Shown in pieces: positions 59,851 to 64,000 of a stretch of DNA of 64,000 nucleotides; position 1 is the first letter of the stretch, and the number at the start of each line of letters is the position of its first letter. The position numbers and the translations under genes are program-made. The DNA is taken from positions 53,252,056 to 53,316,055 of the forward strand of contig OZ024860.1 in assembly GCA_964017155.1 (NCBI GenBank). The letters run 5' to 3'. Below the pieces are notes generated by a model. It did no database searches. It was not told the origin of the DNA and worked only from the letters and a program-made list of their open reading frames with translations. This stretch comes from Oasisia sp. SBJ-2009 (lineage: Eukaryota > Annelida > Polychaeta > Sabellida > Siboglinidae).

Positions 59851-62800
59851 ATGCACAAGTCGGACCCACCTCAAAGTTGCTATTATATCAGTATTTTTGC
59901 CAACATTTGATACTTGATTAAATTAATTCATTCAATTATAATCATCTTGCGCGTATTTATGTTTTATGAACATCGCCTCTTGGCAAACTTTTGACGTCGA
60001 AAAGACAGCGCGATTTGTGCCAGTCGCAAGCGCAGCGGTGCATGTTACTGCACTGAGCATATGATATGAGCGATGAACAGTTTGTTTATGCCGATCGCGC
60101 TGTCTTTTCGACCTCAAAAGTCTGCTAAGACGCGCTGTATATAAAACATAAATATGCGCAAGATCATTATAATTGATAGAATTAATAAAATCAAGTATCA
60201 AATGTTGGCAAAGATACAGTTGTAATACCAACATTGAGGTGGGCCCGACTTGTACATGAATGCCTACACTTGCGGGCGCGTACCTTCACGCGCACTCTCT
60301 CATAAAAGCACGTATACTCTCAATTTGTGTTCAGTATTTCACTATTTGGCACTGATGTACAAGTCGGACCCACCTCATAGTTGCTATTATATCAGTATTT
60401 TTGCCAACATTTGATACTTGATTAAATTAATTCATTCAATTATAATCATCTTGCGCGTATTTATGTTTTATAAACAGCGCGTCTTGGCAATCTTTTGAGG
60501 TCGAAAAGACAGCGCGATTTGTGCCAGTCGCAAGCGCAGCGGTCACTATTTCCCTATTTGGCACTTATGTACAAGTCGGACCCACCTCAATGTTGCTATT
60601 ATATCACTATTTTTGGCCAACATTTGATACTTGATTAAATTAATTCATTCAATTATAATCATCTTGCGCGTATTTATGTTTTATAAACAGCGCGTCTTGG
60701 CAAACGTTTGGGGTCGAAAAGACAGCACGATTTGTGCCAGTCGCAAGCGCAGCGGTGCATGTTTCTGCGCTGTGCATATGAAATGAGCGATAAACAGTTT
60801 GTTTATGCCGACCACGCTGTCTTTTCGACCTCAAAAGTCTGCTAAGACGCGCTATATATAAAACATTAATATGCGCAAGATGATTATAATTGATTGAATT
60901 AACAAAATCAAGTATCAAATGTTGGCAAAGATACAGTTATAATACCAAACTTGAGGTGGGCCCGACTTGTACATAAATGCCTACACTTGCGGGCGCGTAC
61001 CTTCACGCGCACTCTCTCATAAAAGCACATATACTCTCAATTTGTGTTCAGTATTTCACTATTTGGCACTTATGTACAAGTCGGACCCACCTCAATGTTG
61101 CTATTATATCAGTATTTTTGCCAACATTTGATACTTGATTAAATTAATTCATTCAATTATAATCATCTTGCGCGTATTTATGTTTTATAAACAGCGCGTC
61201 TTGGCAAACTTTTGAGGTCGAAAAGACAGCGCGATTTGTGCCAGTCGCAAGCGCAACGGTCACTATTTCCCTATTTGGCACTTATGTACAAGTCGGACCC
61301 ACCTCAATGTTGCTATTATATCAGTATTTTTGCCAACATTTGATACTTGTTTACATTAATTCATTCAATTATAATCATCTTGCGCGTATTTATGTTTTAT
61401 AAACAGCGCGTCTTGGCAATCTTTTGAGGTCGAAAAGACAGCGCGATTTGTGCCAGTTGCAAGCGCAGCGGTGCATGTTACTGCACTGAGCATATGAAAT
61501 GAGCGATGAACAGTTTGTTTATGCCGACCGCGCTGTCTTTTCGACCTCAAAAGTCTGCTAAGACGCGCTGTATATAAAACATAAATATGCGCAAGATCAT
61601 TATAATTGATATAATTAATAAAATCAAGTATCAAATGTTGGCAAAGATACAGTTGTAATACCAACATTGAGGTGGGCCCGACTTGTACATGAATGCCTAC
61701 ACTTGCGGGCGCGTACCTTCACGCGCACTCTCTCATAAAAGCACGTATACTCTCAATTTGTGTTCAGTATTTCACTATTTGGCACTGATGTACAAGTCGG
61801 ACCCACCTCAATGTTGCTATTATATCAGTATTTTTGCCAACATTTGATTTTTGATTAAATTAATTCATTCAATTATAATCATCTTGCGCGTATTTGTGTT
61901 TTATAAACAGCACGTCTTGGCAAACTTTTGAGGTGGAAAAGACAGCGCGATTTGTGCCAGTCGCATGCGCAGCGGTCACTATTTCCCTATTTGGCACTTA
62001 TGTACAAGTCGGACCCACCTCAATGTCGCTATTATATCACTATTTTTGGCCAACATTTGATACTTGATTAAATTATTTCATTCAATTATAATCATCTTGC
62101 GCGTATTTATGTTTTATAAACAGCGCGTCTTGGCAAACGTTTGGGGTCGAAAAGACAGCACGATATGTGCCAGTCGCAACCGCAGCGGTGCATGTTTCTG
62201 CGCTGTGCATATGAAATGAGCGATAAACAGTTTGTTTATGCCGACCACGCTGTATTGTCGACCTCAAAAGTCTCCTAAGACGCGCAATATATAAAACATT
62301 AATATGCGCAAGATGATTATAATTGATTGAATTAACAAAATCAAGTATCAAATGTTGGCAAAGATACAGTTATAATACCAACATTTAGGTGGGCCCGACT
62401 TGTACATAAATGCCTACACTTGCGGGCACGTACCTTCACGCGCACTCTCTCATAAAAGCACGTATACTCTCAATTTGTTTTCAGTATTTCACTATTTGGC
62501 ACTTATGTACAAGTCGGACCCACCTCAATGTTGTTATTATATCAGTATTTTTGCCAACATTTGATACTTGATTAAATTAATTCATTGAATTATAATCATC
62601 TTGCGCGTATTTATGTTTTATAAACAGCGCGTCTTGGCAAACTTTTGAGGATGAAAAGACAGCGCGACTTGTGCCAGTCGCAAGCGCAGCGGTGCATGTT
62701 ACTGCGCTGAGCATATGAAATGAGCGATGTACAGTTTGTTTATGCCGACCGCGCTGTCTTTTCGACCTCAAAAGTCTGCTAAGACGCGCTGTATATAAAA

Positions 62801-64000
62801 CATAAATATGCGCAAGATCATTATAATTGATAGAATTAATAAAATCAAGTATCAAATGTTGGCAAAGATACAGTTATAATACCAACATTGAGGTGGGCCC
62901 GACTTGTACATAAATGCCTAAACTTGCGGGCGCGTACCTTCACGCGCACTCTCTCATAAAAGCACGTATACTCTCAATTTGTTTTCAGAATTTCACTATT
63001 TGGCACTTATGCACAAGTCGGACCCACCTCAAAGTTGCTATTATATCAGTATTTTTGCCAACATTTGATACTTGATTAAATTAATTCATTCAATTATAAT
63101 CATCTTGCGCGTATTTATGTTTTATAAACAGCGCGTCTTGGCAAACTTTTGAGTTCGAAAAAACAGCGCGATTTGTGCCAGTCGCAAGCGCAGCGGTCAC
63201 TATTTCCCTATTTGGCACTTATGTACAAGTCGGACCCACCTCAAAGTTGCTATTATATCAGTATTTTTGCCAACATTTGATACTTGATTAAATTAATTCA
63301 TTCAATTATAATCATCTTGCGCGTATTTATGTTTTATAAACAGCGCGTCTTGGCAAACTTTTGAGGTCGAAAAGACAGCGCGATTTGTGCCAGTCGCAAG
63401 CGCAGCGGTCACTATTTCCCTATTTGGCACTTATGTACAAGTCGGACCCACCTCAATGTTGCTATTATATCACTATTTTTGGCGAACATTTGATACTTGA
63501 TTAAATTAATTCATTCAATTATAATCATCTTGCGCGTATTTACGTTTTATAAACAGCGCGTCTTGGCAAACGTTTGGGGTCGAAAAGACAGCACGATTTG
63601 TGCCAGTCGCAAGCGCAGCGGTGCATGTTTCTGCGCTGTGCATATGAAATGAGCGATAAACAGTTTGTTTATGCCGACCACGCTGTATTTTCGACCTCAA
63701 AAGTCTGCTAAGACGCGCTATACATAAAACATTAATATGCGCAAGATGATTATAATTGATTGAATTAACAAAATCAAGTATCAAATGTTGGCAAAGATAC
63801 AGTTATAATACCAAAATTTAGGTGGGCCCGACTTGTACATAAATGCCTACACTTGCGGGCACGTACCTTCACGCGCACTCTCTCATAAAAGCACGTATAC
63901 TCTCAATTTGTTTTCAGTATTTCACTATTTGGCACTTATGTACAAGTAGGACCCACCTCAATGTTGCTATTATATCAGTATTTTTGCCAACATTTGATAC
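59851..64000. repeat. Array B, right segment to the window edge
   Basis: Full Q copies start near 59917, 60634, 61350, 62067, 62571 and 63500. About 61350-63490 matches 45800-47940 at offset 15,550 bp (shared marks TTGATTTTTGATT, AGTCGCATGCGC, CGCGCAATATATAAAAC). The Q at 59917 has several private changes (ATGAACATCGCCTC, TTTGACGTCG). The last P starts at 63775 and is cut by the window edge three bases before its end, so the array continues. Confidence 0.88.

Larger units (their letters stand above)
14277..64000. repeat. Array B: AT-rich double-palindrome satellite
   Basis: Head-to-tail array of a 504-506 bp unit made of palindrome P (229 bp) and palindrome Q (275 bp). Two shortened modules are mixed in: h (about 212 bp) and t (133 bp). 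I count about 71 full Q copies, about 60 h and 7 t. Spacings between full Q copies take only the values expected from these modules: about 505 (no h), 717 (one h), 930 (two h), 850 (one h plus t), 1275 (three h plus t) and 1354 (four h). All units have the same orientation. The recurring 89-92 codon frame across each Q on the minus strand comes from repeat homogenisation. No coding claim is made. Confidence 0.95.

Noticed and set aside
14277..64000. CRISPR array
   Set aside because: Regular spacing and palindromic repeats superficially fit, but repeats are hundreds of bases long, there are no unique spacers, and there are no cas genes.
1..64000. Telomere repeats or subtelomeric caps
   Set aside because: No tandem TTAGGG, TTTAGGG, TTAGG or similar motif seen on either strand.

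Overview
This window is satellite DNA throughout. I find no gene that I can support: no rRNA, tRNA, transposase or reverse transcriptase gene, and no telomere-type repeat. Every long open frame lies inside a repeat and recurs only because the repeat recurs. Kilobase-scale higher-order repeats, thorough homogenisation and lack of genes point to a eukaryotic chromosome, probably pericentromeric, subtelomeric or other heterochromatin. CpG is plentiful in both arrays, which argues against a typical CpG-depleted vertebrate. I cannot name the organism. All coordinates, copy counts and matches were worked out by eye.

Array A (1-14276) is fairly GC-rich and modular. Its units all begin with the same head of about 45 bp (AACTGATCCCCCGTAGACGG, then a GACTTTGTCG and TTTTCCTCGATT tract). 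The head is followed by one of several tails, giving units of 190, 179, 206, 383 or 412 bp. The 383 and 412 bp units carry a very GC-rich core with a G-run cluster and six short subrepeats. Units are arranged as a 3,810 bp higher-order repeat: two full copies, a third shortened copy, and a simpler 1,731 bp version at the left edge. From about 13370 the units become irregular, and the last GC-rich unit is cut off at about 14276.

Array B (14277-64000) is AT-rich and unrelated in sequence. Its 504-506 bp unit is two long imperfect palindromes placed end to end. P is 229 bp, with arms of about 73 bp and a spacer of about 83 bp. Q is 275 bp, with arms of about 96 bp and a loop of about 83 bp. I count about 71 full Q copies, all in the same orientation. 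Two shortened modules are interspersed: h (about 212 bp, left half of Q joined to right half of P, about 60 copies) and t (133 bp, left half of P, 7 copies). The spacing between full Q copies is therefore always close to 505, 717, 850, 930, 1275 or 1354 bp. On a larger scale the array contains tandem duplications with periods of 2,443, 2,231, 7,144/6,640, 3,795 and 1,937 bp, and a dispersed duplicate 15,550 bp away.

The most interesting features are the double-palindrome architecture of array B, the position of the h and t breakpoints in the unpaired centres of the palindromes, and the A/B junction, where array B starts exactly at the tip of a P palindrome inside a GC-rich unit of array A. 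Both arrays run off the window edges, so their full extent is unknown.
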